Notes under the pieces: generated by a model
Seen by the model: only the letters and a program-made list of their open reading frames with translations
The model's database searches: none
What the model was told of the DNA's origin: nothing
Position numbers and translations under genes: made by a program
Source of the DNA: Candidatus Epulonipiscium fishelsonii
GTDB lineage: Bacteria > Bacillota > Clostridia > Lachnospirales > Cellulosilyticaceae
Assembly (NCBI GenBank): GCA_001983475.1
Contig: LJHD01000233.1
Span: 1-33,977, forward strand
Reading direction: 5' to 3'
DNA: 33,977 nt
Shown here: piece after piece, positions 18,147-27,390 of the stretch
Layout: each line of letters starts with the position of its first letter
Numbering within the stretch: the first letter of the stretch is position 1

Positions 18147-19034
18147 ATGGAGACGATAACACTAAGAGCAAAAGCTAAAATTAATATTAGTTTAGATGTA
18201 ATTGGAAAACGTGAAAATGGATATCATGATTTGAGAATGATAATGCAAACTATAAATTTGCATGATACAATTTATATTAAGAAAACTAAAAGTCCTAAAA
18301 TACAAATAAATACAAATATTCCTTGGTTACCAATTGATGACAAAAATATTGCTTATCAAGCAGTTCAAGTTTTTTTAAGAGAAACTAAGTTACCTTATGG
18401 AGTATATATTGATATCTTTAAAAGAATTCCTATTTCAGCAGGATTAGCTGGTGGCAGCACAGATGCAGCAGCTGTTTTAGTTGGATTAAACAAAATATTT
18501 AAGACTAGATTTAGTAAAAGAAAGCTTATGAAACTTGGAGTACAACTGGGTGCCGATGTACCTTTTTGTATATTAAGAGGCACTGCTCTTGCAGAAGGAA
18601 TTGGAGAAGTTTTAACGCCTTTACCTCCTTTACCGTATACTTATATTTTATTAGTAAAACCAAATATAAGTGTATCTACCTCGGTAGTATACCAAACACT
18701 TTCAGTGCAAAATATAAAAAAACACCCAAAAACTGATGAAATATTAAATGCAATTAAATGTAAAGATACAAAATTTATATTTAACAATATGGAAAATGTT
18801 CTTCAAGAAGTAACAATTCCACTGTATCCAGAAATTGAAAGAATAAAAAAAGATATGTTAAGACAAGGGGCCATTGCAAGCATGATGAGTGGAAGTGGCC
18901 CAACTGTATTTGGAATATATAAGAATAACAATGAATGTATAAAAGTGGCAAATCATTTTAAAGAAAATTATGGCCTTAAAGAGGTATATGTGACAAGTAC
19001 ATATTATCCTGAGGTTATAAAAGTGAGAGCTTGA
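18147..19034 (+). CDS. ispE: 4-diphosphocytidyl-2-C-methyl-D-erythritol kinase
   Basis: RAKAKINISLDVIGKRENGYHDLRMIMQTI, PISAGLAGGSTDAAAVLVGLN, GADVPFCILRGTALAEGIGE, GSGPTVFGIY. Start 18147 preferred (AAAGGAGAAG upstream). Confidence 0.97.
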   Translation: METITLRAKAKINISLDVIGKRENGYHDLRMIMQTINLHDTIYIKKTKSPKIQINTNIPWLPIDDKNIAYQAVQVFLRETKLPYGVYIDIFKRIPISAGLAGGSTDAAAVLVGLNKIFKTRFSKRKLMKLGVQLGADVPFCILRGTALAEGIGEVLTPLPPLPYTYILLVKPNISVSTSVVYQTLSVQNIKKHPKTDEILNAIKCKDTKFIFNNMENVLQEVTIPLYPEIERIKKDMLRQGAIASMMSGSGPTVFGIYKNNNECIKVANHFKENYGLKEVYVTSTYYPEVIKVRA

Positions 19035-19254
19035 GTTCATTTTAATAATAATATGTAATTGTTCAAAAAATGTGTTAATTAGTAAAATTTTAAAAAGTTA
19101 AAAAAAGGAGGGAGTTGCCAAATAAAGCTTTGTATATTTAAGTATGTTAATATCCCCATATCTTAGCAAGATTAAATTTTAATGATTCTAAGTGGATAAC
19201 CCTTTGCACTTCGTTAAAATGTATATTTAGTTGAGGTAGATTGAAAAATTAATA

Positions 19255-19316
19255 TTAGGCTGTTGAATAAATAACTTTTAAAGGTAAGCATTAAGATGAA
19301 TTATTCAACAGCTTAA
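19255..19316. repeat. TGTTGAATAA-family inverted-repeat element (E3)
   Basis: TTAGGCTGTTGAATAA ... TTATTCAACAGCTTAA; 15/16 match between left end and reverse complement of right end. Confidence 0.75.
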
Positions 19317-19370
19317 ATATATGTTAGAGTTTATTTACAAAGTTTTAAATAATATTGGCAACAGTAAACT

Positions 19371-20057
19371 ATGGACATCAATGATTATCAACCACTAAGA
19401 AATGTTGTATTTCAGACAATAAGAAAAGCGATTTTAGAAGGCGAACTTCAACCTGGTGAAAGACTGATGGAAACACAACTAGCCGAAAAATTGGGAGTTA
19501 GCCGAACTCCTATCAGGGAAGCAATACGAAAGCTGGAGACTGAGGGGCTTATTATAATAACTCCAAGAAAAGGTGCACAAGTAGCTCCGTTTACACAAAA
19601 AGAAATTGCAGATGTATTAGAAGTTCGTGGAACGTTGGAAGCATTGGCTGTAAGACTTGCTTGTAAAAGAATAACTCCTAAAAATTTTTTGAAATTAGAT
19701 TTAGTTATAACTGAATATGAATATGCTGTGCAACACAAAGATGTTAATTTAATGATACAAAAAGATATTGAATTTCATGATATTATATTTGCAGCGACAC
19801 AAAATGAAAAGTTAATTCAAATGTTTAATAATATTCGTGAACAAGTTCTTAGATATAGAATTACTTATTTAAAGAATGTTACAGATGGTGCACAAGTATT
19901 GCTTGAACATAGAGATATATTTAAATCATTGGAATTAAAAAATGAAGAAATTGCAGCTCAACTAATCACTAGACATATTGAAAATCAAAGAGACTCAATA
20001 TTATATTATATTAGAGAACAAGAAAAAAAAATTAAATTAAATAGTAAAATAGGGTAA
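19371..20057 (+). CDS. GntR family (FCD-domain) transcriptional regulator
   Basis: IRKAILEGELQPGERLMETQLAEKLGVSRTPIREAIRKLETEGLIIITPRKGAQVAPFTQKEIADVLEVR plus FCD-like C-terminus. Confidence 0.95.
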   Translation: MDINDYQPLRNVVFQTIRKAILEGELQPGERLMETQLAEKLGVSRTPIREAIRKLETEGLIIITPRKGAQVAPFTQKEIADVLEVRGTLEALAVRLACKRITPKNFLKLDLVITEYEYAVQHKDVNLMIQKDIEFHDIIFAATQNEKLIQMFNNIREQVLRYRITYLKNVTDGAQVLLEHRDIFKSLELKNEEIAAQLITRHIENQRDSILYYIREQEKKIKLNSKIG

Positions 20058-20087
20058 ATAGCACTAAGTGCTTCTTACCCTATTTTT
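20048..20087. terminator. Bidirectional terminator between convergent genes
   Basis: AATAGGGTAA...TTACCCTATTTTT. The stem overlaps the stop codon of the GntR gene. Confidence 0.85.
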
Positions 20088-20107
20088 GACATAAATTTTT
20101 CCAATAA

Positions 20108-21601
20108 TTAAAACATCATATATTGATTGTAATCTTTTTGTAAATCATATCTTAAGTAGTCAAAGAAAGAATTTAAAAATGCTGCACAATCTGCATAACT
20201 TACATACTTGTCTGGGAATAGATATCCCCCATCAGCAGGGATAATTCCAAGTTTATTAGCTGCATAAATACTATTTTTTGCATAAGGAGATATTTTGCTA
20301 TCATCTAAAAACGGAGTATAATTTGAATCTGCTCCAAAGCCTAGTCTTTCAAGCCCCAATGCTCTTACATTAAATACATACATTTGCTCTCTATTTAAAT
20401 ATTCGTATGGATTTACTGAGCCACCTTGAATTAATCCCGCATTATATGCTGCTACAGCGTATGGATATAAAGAATGTTCTTCGCTTATATCATTAAATAA
20501 CCCTTTTGGTAAAGGATTTTTCTTGTCATCTGCCTTAGGCACAGGAATTTGCAACGCCTTTACTAGCATCTCTATATATTCTCCACGTGTAACTGGCTGA
20601 TTTGCAGAAAAGCCTCTTGGGTTCACATCAAAAACTTTCATACTATACATTCTTTCAACATCAGATTTTGCTGGGTGGCCCATCAATTGGCTTAGTGAAG
20701 GAATTGGTAATTGTTCCACCCTTGGAGAATCTTCAACTATAAAAGTTCCAACGGCGTCTTTTTCTTCCAATAGGTCGTTTCCAAGCAAAACATTGTACTG
20801 AACAACTCCGCTACCCCTTGCAATCTCTTTATAATTTCCAGCTAAACTAATTGCTTGTGGTTCATTTGATGAATATAACATATCTCTATATGTAGTATAT
20901 GTTGGGGTTTCTTCGATATAATATTGATTTGTTCCAGTATCAATACTTATATTTCGTCTTTGAGTTTCAGAAGTTGCAAATGCTTGGTCATAACCATATA
21001 CCCTTGCATCAACTTGCATAGTAACTTTATTGTCTCCGCCTGTAACATCAGTGTAAACTGCATTATAATATACATCTCCACTATAATATGTCACCCCTGG
21101 AGCTCTATCTTCAAGGATACTTTTAGAAAAGCTAGATAACTCTTCATCTATAGTATAAGTATTTCCTTCTGCAACAACTGTTTCTGTCCAAGCTGTAATT
21201 TCTGAACTCTTAGTTAACTGCTGCGTTCCTATATCGTAAATATAATTTGTATTCAAATCCACCGTTCTTGCTATTTGACTAGTACCATCTTCGCTTTCTG
21301 CTGTTATTATGTATGATTCTTTATAACTCCCGATTGGATTTTCCACAAAATCAATTTCCTCTGGCTTTAACTCAATTGTTCCTTCAACTAAAACTGGTTT
21401 TCCGCTTAAATATATATTTTCTTTATATGGAAGAGTATATTTTGTTACAGGTTTTGCATCTGGATTAGCTGCTTGTGCAACCGATGTTAATTTATATCCA
21501 GGGGAAGTTCCCCCGAAATAGCCTATATCTCCTTGTGCACCATATGCAACATTTGGAGTAAGCGTAATTAAAGATAATAATATTGCTGCTAATTTTCTCA
21601 T
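20108..21601 (-). CDS. SLH-domain cell-surface protein
   Basis: Signal peptide MRKLAAILLSLITLTPNVAYG; SLH-like C-terminal repeats. Start 21601 preferred; its AGGAGG overlaps the stop codon of the upstream gene. Confidence 0.88.
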   Translation of the reverse strand: MRKLAAILLSLITLTPNVAYGAQGDIGYFGGTSPGYKLTSVAQAANPDAKPVTKYTLPYKENIYLSGKPVLVEGTIELKPEEIDFVENPIGSYKESYIITAESEDGTSQIARTVDLNTNYIYDIGTQQLTKSSEITAWTETVVAEGNTYTIDEELSSFSKSILEDRAPGVTYYSGDVYYNAVYTDVTGGDNKVTMQVDARVYGYDQAFATSETQRRNISIDTGTNQYYIEETPTYTTYRDMLYSSNEPQAISLAGNYKEIARGSGVVQYNVLLGNDLLEEKDAVGTFIVEDSPRVEQLPIPSLSQLMGHPAKSDVERMYSMKVFDVNPRGFSANQPVTRGEYIEMLVKALQIPVPKADDKKNPLPKGLFNDISEEHSLYPYAVAAYNAGLIQGGSVNPYEYLNREQMYVFNVRALGLERLGFGADSNYTPFLDDSKISPYAKNSIYAANKLGIIPADGGYLFPDKYVSYADCAAFLNSFFDYLRYDLQKDYNQYMMF

Positions 21602-21614
21602 TTTTTTTATCCTC

Positions 21615-23384
21615 CTATTCAACAGTCACAAGATATCCAGTTAAAGCTAATATATCTTCTTGTGGAACTTCACCATTAAAGTTTTCTTCTAATACATCAG
21701 ATATACTTTGTTCCATTAAAATATTTATTGTTTCACCAATTTCCAGTTCTTCCCAAGTTACATCGTTTCCGTCTTTTATTACTAGCCCTGAATCGTCCAA
21801 AGTTACAGTTACTCCAAAGTTACTTTTACTGTATTCAGTCCATTTATCTAAATGAGGCTCATAATCATACACATCTTTTAAGGAAATTGTGCCTTCTTCA
21901 ATATCATATATTTCACCTTTAATAACTTCGTTAGTGTATGGCATAGTTGATATGGCAATCGCTTTATCACCAATTGCTAAAATTGTAAATACATCTTCTA
22001 ATTTGTTATTTTCTATTCCATAGGTTATAAAACTTTCTATTCCATTTTCAAGGAAACCATCTTCGTTATAAAATTTTGTTGCATAGTCTATTGTAAATGT
22101 TCTTGGTTGAGGATGATAATACCATTCTGGATAGTTAAATAAAGAAAATGTTTCAACCACAAATTTCTCTCTATCCTCTATTGATTTTATACGACCTCTA
22201 AAGATTTGAATATCTCCATTGAATATACTTGGTAAAATATTTGCCATAGCGATTTTTTCGTCAGCAGTAATTACTGCTTGAATTGTATCACCCACCAATA
22301 TATTTTGTGACTCAACCAATCGATTATCTTTAACAATAATTGCATCGTCAGCTATTATTAAATCTTGCCCTGTTAACAATTTAATTCGGCCTGGTTCCGC
22401 TGAAATAATTTCTGTTGGTTTCAAAGTTGTTTGTTTTGCACTTTGAAAATTCGCTTTTATAACATTTTGCTTGCCCATAAATTCCTCAATAGCAACATAT
22501 GCATACATTCCACCATTTGTTAAATATCTTGCTACATAATCCCAAGAAACTGGTTTACCTATTAAATATGAGCTCATAACAGTGGGGTTTGATGCAAGGG
22601 TTAAAATATCTGTGTATGGCCCCCAACCTGATGGGCCTAAGCTTTGGGCATGTGCTAATTTTAATGTTTGATTAAACTCATTAATATGTAGAAGTTCACC
22701 ACGGAAAATATCTGTTATTACTCGGGTATCTGGGTCAACAACAATTTCTTGAACAACTTCCTCAATAACTCCTTCACCCATAACTTTTTGTGAAACTAAA
22801 AGTTTAATCCATTGGCCTGGTTTTAGATTCCCAAGACTATACCATTTTCCTGCTTTTGTAATAGGTGTTTCAAAATATACATCATATAGATGAAGCTGCC
22901 CGTTTTCATCTTCCAAAGTAAGGTGTCCCATTTTACCGCTAGTAAAATCCCAAGACTTTATTTTCCCATATCTTAATATGTAATCTGTATATGCACTAAT
23001 ATATGTAACATATCCATCTTTATCGGTTCTTAAATAAATATTATCTCCCACTGCTATCTCCGCAATCGTTTTATCTCTCGGATCATACTCAAAGCTGGGA
23101 AACAACTCATCAATATATCCAATTCTATCTTCAAGTTCGTATATATCTTGCTTTTCAACTTTTAATTCATTGGAATAATACTTTGCTGTTATTTCATCCC
23201 CGTTACTATCTCTATAAATAAAATATCCAAATAATGGATAATTTGCAATTACAATCCCTTGGTCTTCATATATTGTTCCTTTCTCTATTTCTTTGTATGT
23301 TTGCTCATCAAGATATGAGGCAGAAGCAGATAAGGGAGTTAACCCTACTATTAATGCCATACCCCATGCAAAAATGTTCTTCAT
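21615..23384 (-). CDS. Large secreted/surface protein of unknown family
   Basis: Signal peptide MKNIFAWGMALIVGLTPLSASA; multiple beta-rich repeat-like segments (e.g. VGDTIQAVI, IGETINILM). Translationally coupled to the downstream SLH gene. Confidence 0.8.
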   Translation of the reverse strand: MKNIFAWGMALIVGLTPLSASASYLDEQTYKEIEKGTIYEDQGIVIANYPLFGYFIYRDSNGDEITAKYYSNELKVEKQDIYELEDRIGYIDELFPSFEYDPRDKTIAEIAVGDNIYLRTDKDGYVTYISAYTDYILRYGKIKSWDFTSGKMGHLTLEDENGQLHLYDVYFETPITKAGKWYSLGNLKPGQWIKLLVSQKVMGEGVIEEVVQEIVVDPDTRVITDIFRGELLHINEFNQTLKLAHAQSLGPSGWGPYTDILTLASNPTVMSSYLIGKPVSWDYVARYLTNGGMYAYVAIEEFMGKQNVIKANFQSAKQTTLKPTEIISAEPGRIKLLTGQDLIIADDAIIVKDNRLVESQNILVGDTIQAVITADEKIAMANILPSIFNGDIQIFRGRIKSIEDREKFVVETFSLFNYPEWYYHPQPRTFTIDYATKFYNEDGFLENGIESFITYGIENNKLEDVFTILAIGDKAIAISTMPYTNEVIKGEIYDIEEGTISLKDVYDYEPHLDKWTEYSKSNFGVTVTLDDSGLVIKDGNDVTWEELEIGETINILMEQSISDVLEENFNGEVPQEDILALTGYLVTVE

Positions 23385-23629
23385 ATTTTTTTCCCCCACT
23401 CTCAACTACCGATTTTTATAATTTTAAATCAAAAAACCACTATACCTTTAGGGTGTGTGGTAATTGACATTTATAATATATTTCGGTCAATTTTATTAAA
23501 AATATTATTACAAATTAGTTACTTTAACTAAATCATATATTTAGACTATTTTTACTAGTGTATTGTTCCTTAATTGTATCATATATGGGAACTTAAGGCA
23601 AAGGTCATTTAATTTTTTGTGGTGATGTA

Positions 23630-23659
23630 GGAGAGCAGCTCTTTCATGAGTTTCTCTCC
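23630..23659. other. Intergenic hairpin
   Basis: GGAGAG...CTCTCC with inner AGCTC/GAGTT; no clear T run. Confidence 0.45.
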
Positions 23660-23706
23660 CAACCTCTCAAAAATGTTTTAACCTATAAGTACGTTTACAA
23701 TATTTG

Positions 23707-24279
23707 TTAAAATTTAAATAAATTTGGTTTTAACATAAATTCTTCAAATGTTTGTTGGTTTTCATCTTTTGGAGACAATAATAATTTTTCAATTCTATCA
23801 AGTGGCCATTGTATACCCACAGTTTTGTCATTCCACAAAATTCCTGCTTCATACGCTGGTGCGTAATAATCTGTACATTTATATTGAAAAGTTGCAAAAT
23901 TTGATATTACTAAAAATCCATGTGCAAATCCACAAGGAACATAAAACTGCTTTTTGTTTTCGGCTGATAAATATACGCTTTCCCACTGGCCAAATGTTGA
24001 TGAGCCTTCTCTTAAATCAATTGCAACATCAAACACTTCTCCTTCCACTACCCTCACTAGTTTTCCTTGGGTGTGTTTTGTTTGAAAATGCATCCCACGA
24101 AGTACTCCTTTTGCCGAGCGACTCTCATTGTCTTGCACAAACTTCATATTTAAACCTATATCATGGAAGTCTTTCTCAGAATATGATTCAAAAAAATATC
24201 CTCTTTCATCTCCAAAAATTTTAGGCTCAATTATAACTAAGTCCTTTATTTGGGTTTCTACAATATTCATTTGTCCCAT
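23707..24279 (-). CDS. rfbC: dTDP-4-dehydrorhamnose 3,5-epimerase
   Basis: FGDERGYFFESYSEKDF, FVQDNESRSAKGVLRGMHFQ, GQWESVYLSAENKKQFYVPCGFAHGF, YYAPAYEAGILWND. Confidence 0.97.
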   Translation of the reverse strand: MGQMNIVETQIKDLVIIEPKIFGDERGYFFESYSEKDFHDIGLNMKFVQDNESRSAKGVLRGMHFQTKHTQGKLVRVVEGEVFDVAIDLREGSSTFGQWESVYLSAENKKQFYVPCGFAHGFLVISNFATFQYKCTDYYAPAYEAGILWNDKTVGIQWPLDRIEKLLLSPKDENQQTFEEFMLKPNLFKF

Positions 24280-24281
24280 GC

Positions 24282-25160
24282 TTATATCCTTTCATCTATG
24301 ATATAATCTTTTAATGCAACGTCCCAATGTCTAAAACTATTTAAATTGTGCAATTTTAACATAAAATTATCTAAACAAGAATATTGAGGTCTTCTTGCTG
24401 GTCTGCTAAATTCTTCTGTTGTAATTGGTACAACTTTAATATCAATATTTTCTAGCTCAAATATTTTACAAGCAAATTCATACCAAGAGCATATACCTTC
24501 ACAAGTAGCATTGTACGTACCATAAAATTTGGTTGGGATTAAATTTTTTATTGCTAATACCAAGTCTTTAGTATATGTGGGGCTTCCAAATTGATCTGCA
24601 ACAACTTTAATAGTATCATTAGACTTGGCTAAATTTAGCATGGTGTTAACAAAATTGTTTCCATCTCCATAAAGCCAGGCAGTTCTTAATATAAAATATT
24701 TGCTTGAAAATTGACGCACTAGTTGTTCCCCTAGCAATTTACTTTTTCCGTAGATGTTTATAGGCTGGCATGGATAATCTTCCTTTAAAGGTAGTAATAA
24801 TTTAGCATTTTCTATTCTTTCTTGTAATGTGTTTCCTAAAAAAATATCTCCGAATACATAGTCTGTGGAAATATGCACGATTTTAGCTCCAAGTTCTTCG
24901 CAAATAATAGCCAAATTTCTTGGGCCAAGAGCATTTATTTTATAAGCCTGTTCTATATCTTCTTCACACTTGTCAACTGCGGTGTATGCTCCACAGTTTA
25001 TAACTATATCAGGCTTTTCTTCATATAAAACTTTTTCTACTTGTTTAAAGTTTGCAATATCCACAGTATCATAATCCGTCACAAATAAATTATACTCTTC
25101 AAGCTGCTTTTGAACTTCTTTTCCCAACTGTCCCTTTCCACCAGTAATAAATGTTTTCAT
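24282..25160 (-). CDS. rfbD: dTDP-4-dehydrorhamnose reductase
   Basis: FITGGKGQLGKEVQKQL, PDIVINCGAYTAVDKCEED, HISTDYVFGD, INIYGKSKLLGEQLV, ILRTAWLYG. Confidence 0.97.
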   Translation of the reverse strand: MKTFITGGKGQLGKEVQKQLEEYNLFVTDYDTVDIANFKQVEKVLYEEKPDIVINCGAYTAVDKCEEDIEQAYKINALGPRNLAIICEELGAKIVHISTDYVFGDIFLGNTLQERIENAKLLLPLKEDYPCQPINIYGKSKLLGEQLVRQFSSKYFILRTAWLYGDGNNFVNTMLNLAKSNDTIKVVADQFGSPTYTKDLVLAIKNLIPTKFYGTYNATCEGICSWYEFACKIFELENIDIKVVPITTEEFSRPARRPQYSCLDNFMLKLHNLNSFRHWDVALKDYIIDERI

Positions 25161-25534
25161 AAAAATCCTCCTGTTTATTCGGTATTGTTAGTTTTTTCTA
25201 TATTATATTAAAGCAATTTATTGTGATAATATGTTTTAACAGTTCAGGATTTTGTGAAAAATACAAAATCCTATTTTAAATATTTCTTAATATCGGCGTA
25301 CTGTACACCTCTATTCAGTCAGAGAATATTTTCTCGTTCCACATTTCTAATATAGCTTTTGTCTTTAACATTATAGATTTTTTATACATTAATGTATTGT
25401 TTCCACTAAACTTCAGGAAGAAACTAAGTAATGCATTAATATGTTAAAAAAATTTTTTACTTATTTTACTTTTATTAAAAACTGTTGTAAACACTTTCTT
25501 TATAGTGTAATAATATTTACAACAAAAGATTAAG

Positions 25535-25586
25535 GAATAAAGTAATTTTGGTTAAAGCCCCAATTACCTATTTAGTATGCAACACA
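25535..25586. repeat. Degenerate TGTTGAATAA-family core (E5)
   Basis: agtaattttggttaaagccccaattacctatttagtatgcaacac resembles agtaatttgggttaaaagcc...ttcaacac of E1. Confidence 0.35.
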
Positions 25587-25742
25587 AAATTATATTTTAT
25601 ACTCTGCGAGCTGCCCGATAATGCTAAAGGATGGAGCTTCTTATTAATAAAGAAAATATACTCTAAACATAAGTTTTAAATCCATCTAAATTATTTATCC
25701 AATCTTATTATTTATCATATATGTTTCAATGCCATTTATAGA

Positions 25743-25776
25743 TTGACACTCCCCACGTCTAAAGGCGGGGGATTCT
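25743..25776 (-). mobile_element. Orphan IS200/IS605 (TnpB/IS1341-type) end hairpin
   Basis: ttgacactccccacgtctaaaggcgggggattc matches the well-known gacactcccc...ggggattct end hairpin of these elements. No tnpA or tnpB nearby. Strand inferred from memory of element organisation. Confidence 0.7.
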
Positions 25777-25947
25777 AAAGTAATTAAATGACAAAGTAAA
25801 GATATGTTTAATTGCTTTTCTTGTGGTCATTCGGCTTGTGTTAAATTGTATTGCTAGTTGATTTGCAGAAGGAAATGTAGTATTCGGTAAAAAGATTTTT
25901 TGAATATTAGATATTATAAGTTCGGCGATTATTTCATACTTAACCAT
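25759..25947 (-). pseudogene. Truncated GntR-family HTH regulator fragment
   Basis: MVKYEIIAELIISNIQKIFLPNTTFPSANQLAIQFNTSRMTTRKAI is a GntR wHTH start. Similarity ends before the wing and the frame runs into the IS605-type hairpin. Confidence 0.65.
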
Positions 25948-25983
25948 ATATATTATAAAAAGTATAGCGCTATCTTTTATAAT

Positions 25984-26140
25984 ATAGGTTGTTGAATAAT
26001 TGATTTAGTACATTTATGTAATAATATTTGTTTAAAAACAAGTAATTTGGGTTCAGGGCAAAGCTCCGCTTTAAAAGTTGTTTACTTTTTTACTCTTGAT
26101 GAAAAATTAAAGATTTAGCATCATTTATTCAACATCCTAT
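25984..26140. repeat. TGTTGAATAA-family MITE-like element, full-length copy (E2)
   Basis: ATAGGTTGTTGAATAA (25984-25999) and TTATTCAACATCCTAT (26125-26140), 15/16 inverted match; 157 bp with an internal AAAGC-tcc-GCTTT hairpin. Confidence 0.75.
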
Positions 26141-26190
26141 TAAAAAATGTCTTGTGCTTGTAGATTATTAAAATAGCAGCTTTGATTATG

Positions 26191-26243
26191 GTGCAAAAGT
26201 GAAGCTCATGCTGGGAGCGGCCCCTCATTAGGTAATTTTGCAC
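26191..26243. repeat. Inverted repeat
   Basis: GTGCAAAA (26191-26198) and TTTTGCAC (26236-26243), with GC-rich interior gctgggagcggcccc. Confidence 0.5.
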
Positions 26244-26605
26244 AAACATATTTAGGGACACATGCAAATACTCAGTTTTATGATAGCGGATTTAGGAATA
26301 ACGTGACGAAAGCTGTTATTAGCAGTTAAATTTAAATATAATATAATGAATATTTATGCAACTAAAACTAGAAAATCTTTATTTTTTTTATCTTTAGTTA
26401 ATTTAAATAAACTTATTAACATATAATTTATCCAAAGAAATGTTATTTATTTATAAATTATTAGCTATAATTTTCTGTATCACAGATATATGAACAACGT
26501 GGCGAAATTTGTTATTCATAATTACGGATTGATTAACAACGTGATTAAATCTGTAATTTTTTAATAAATCTATAAATGATACTGATAAAAGAAGAGAGTG
26601 GATCA

Positions 26606-26938
26606 GGAATTGACTAGCTAAATGAGAATCAGGAAGTGAATAGCTGGGTGAAAAAGTTAAATATAGATTGGAAGTGAATAGTTGAGCAGAAAAGCTAAGT
26701 GTAGATTGAAAAGCTAAATATAGATTGGAAGTGAATAGTTGAGCAGAAAAGTTAAGTATAGATTGAAATTGACTAGCTAAATGAAAAAGATAGATATAGA
26801 TTGGAAGTGAATAGTTGAGCAGAAAAGTTAAGTATAGATTGAAATTGACTAGCTAAATGAAAAAGCTAAGTATAGATTGGAAGCGACTAGCTGAATGAAA
26901 AAGCCAAGTGTAGATTGGAATTGACTAGCTATGGGAAA
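26606..26938. repeat. 38-bp tandem repeat array with alternating unit types
   Basis: Unit starts at 26606 (26 bp), 26632, 26670, 26708 (19-bp partial), 26727, 26765, 26803, 26841, 26879, 26917 (partial); other units are 38 bp, ending tagatt. Confidence 0.92.
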
Positions 26939-27297
26939 ATTCTATACTTCTATTGTTACCTTGTATAGTCTATTTCAAAATATTTTTGCACACTAGAAAC
27001 ATGCCTAAATTACTTTGCCCATTAGTCTTACTCTATTATTTTATAACCTTTACATAACCTGTTTATAATCTCAAATGTACGATTATTATAAGGTAAAGCT
27101 ATGTTTAGGATAAATAACTTTTATTATCCAAGGTTTATTTTGGAGAGATTATAAACAGTATTATATACTAAGGTCCCTGGCCAAGGGTTTTTCCTTTGGT
27201 ACTAAAGCATATTTTGCTTTTAAATCACTATTTCTTATCACATTTACAATACACTTTCTTTTTATCACATTTACAATTTTTTTGTTGTTAAGTGTTT

Positions 27298-27390
27298 GCT
27301 ACTTATTCTTTCACGTCTGTTCTACTACTTATTTTTTCGCTCAATTGCTACTTATTTTTTCGCGATTACTCTGCTAATTGTTTTTTTCAC
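27298..27390. repeat. Degenerate 22-27-bp tandem repeat
   Basis: gctacttattctttcacgtctgttcta / ctacttattttttcgctcaatt / gctacttattttttcgcgattact / ctgctaattgtttttttcac. Confidence 0.65.

Noticed and set aside
23748-24224. 158-aa plus-strand ORF
   Set aside because: Antisense to rfbC, low-complexity Leu/His-rich translation, no SD; a shadow ORF.
26606-26938. Possible CRISPR array
   Set aside because: Units are contiguous and homologous along their full length; there are no unique spacers and no cas genes.
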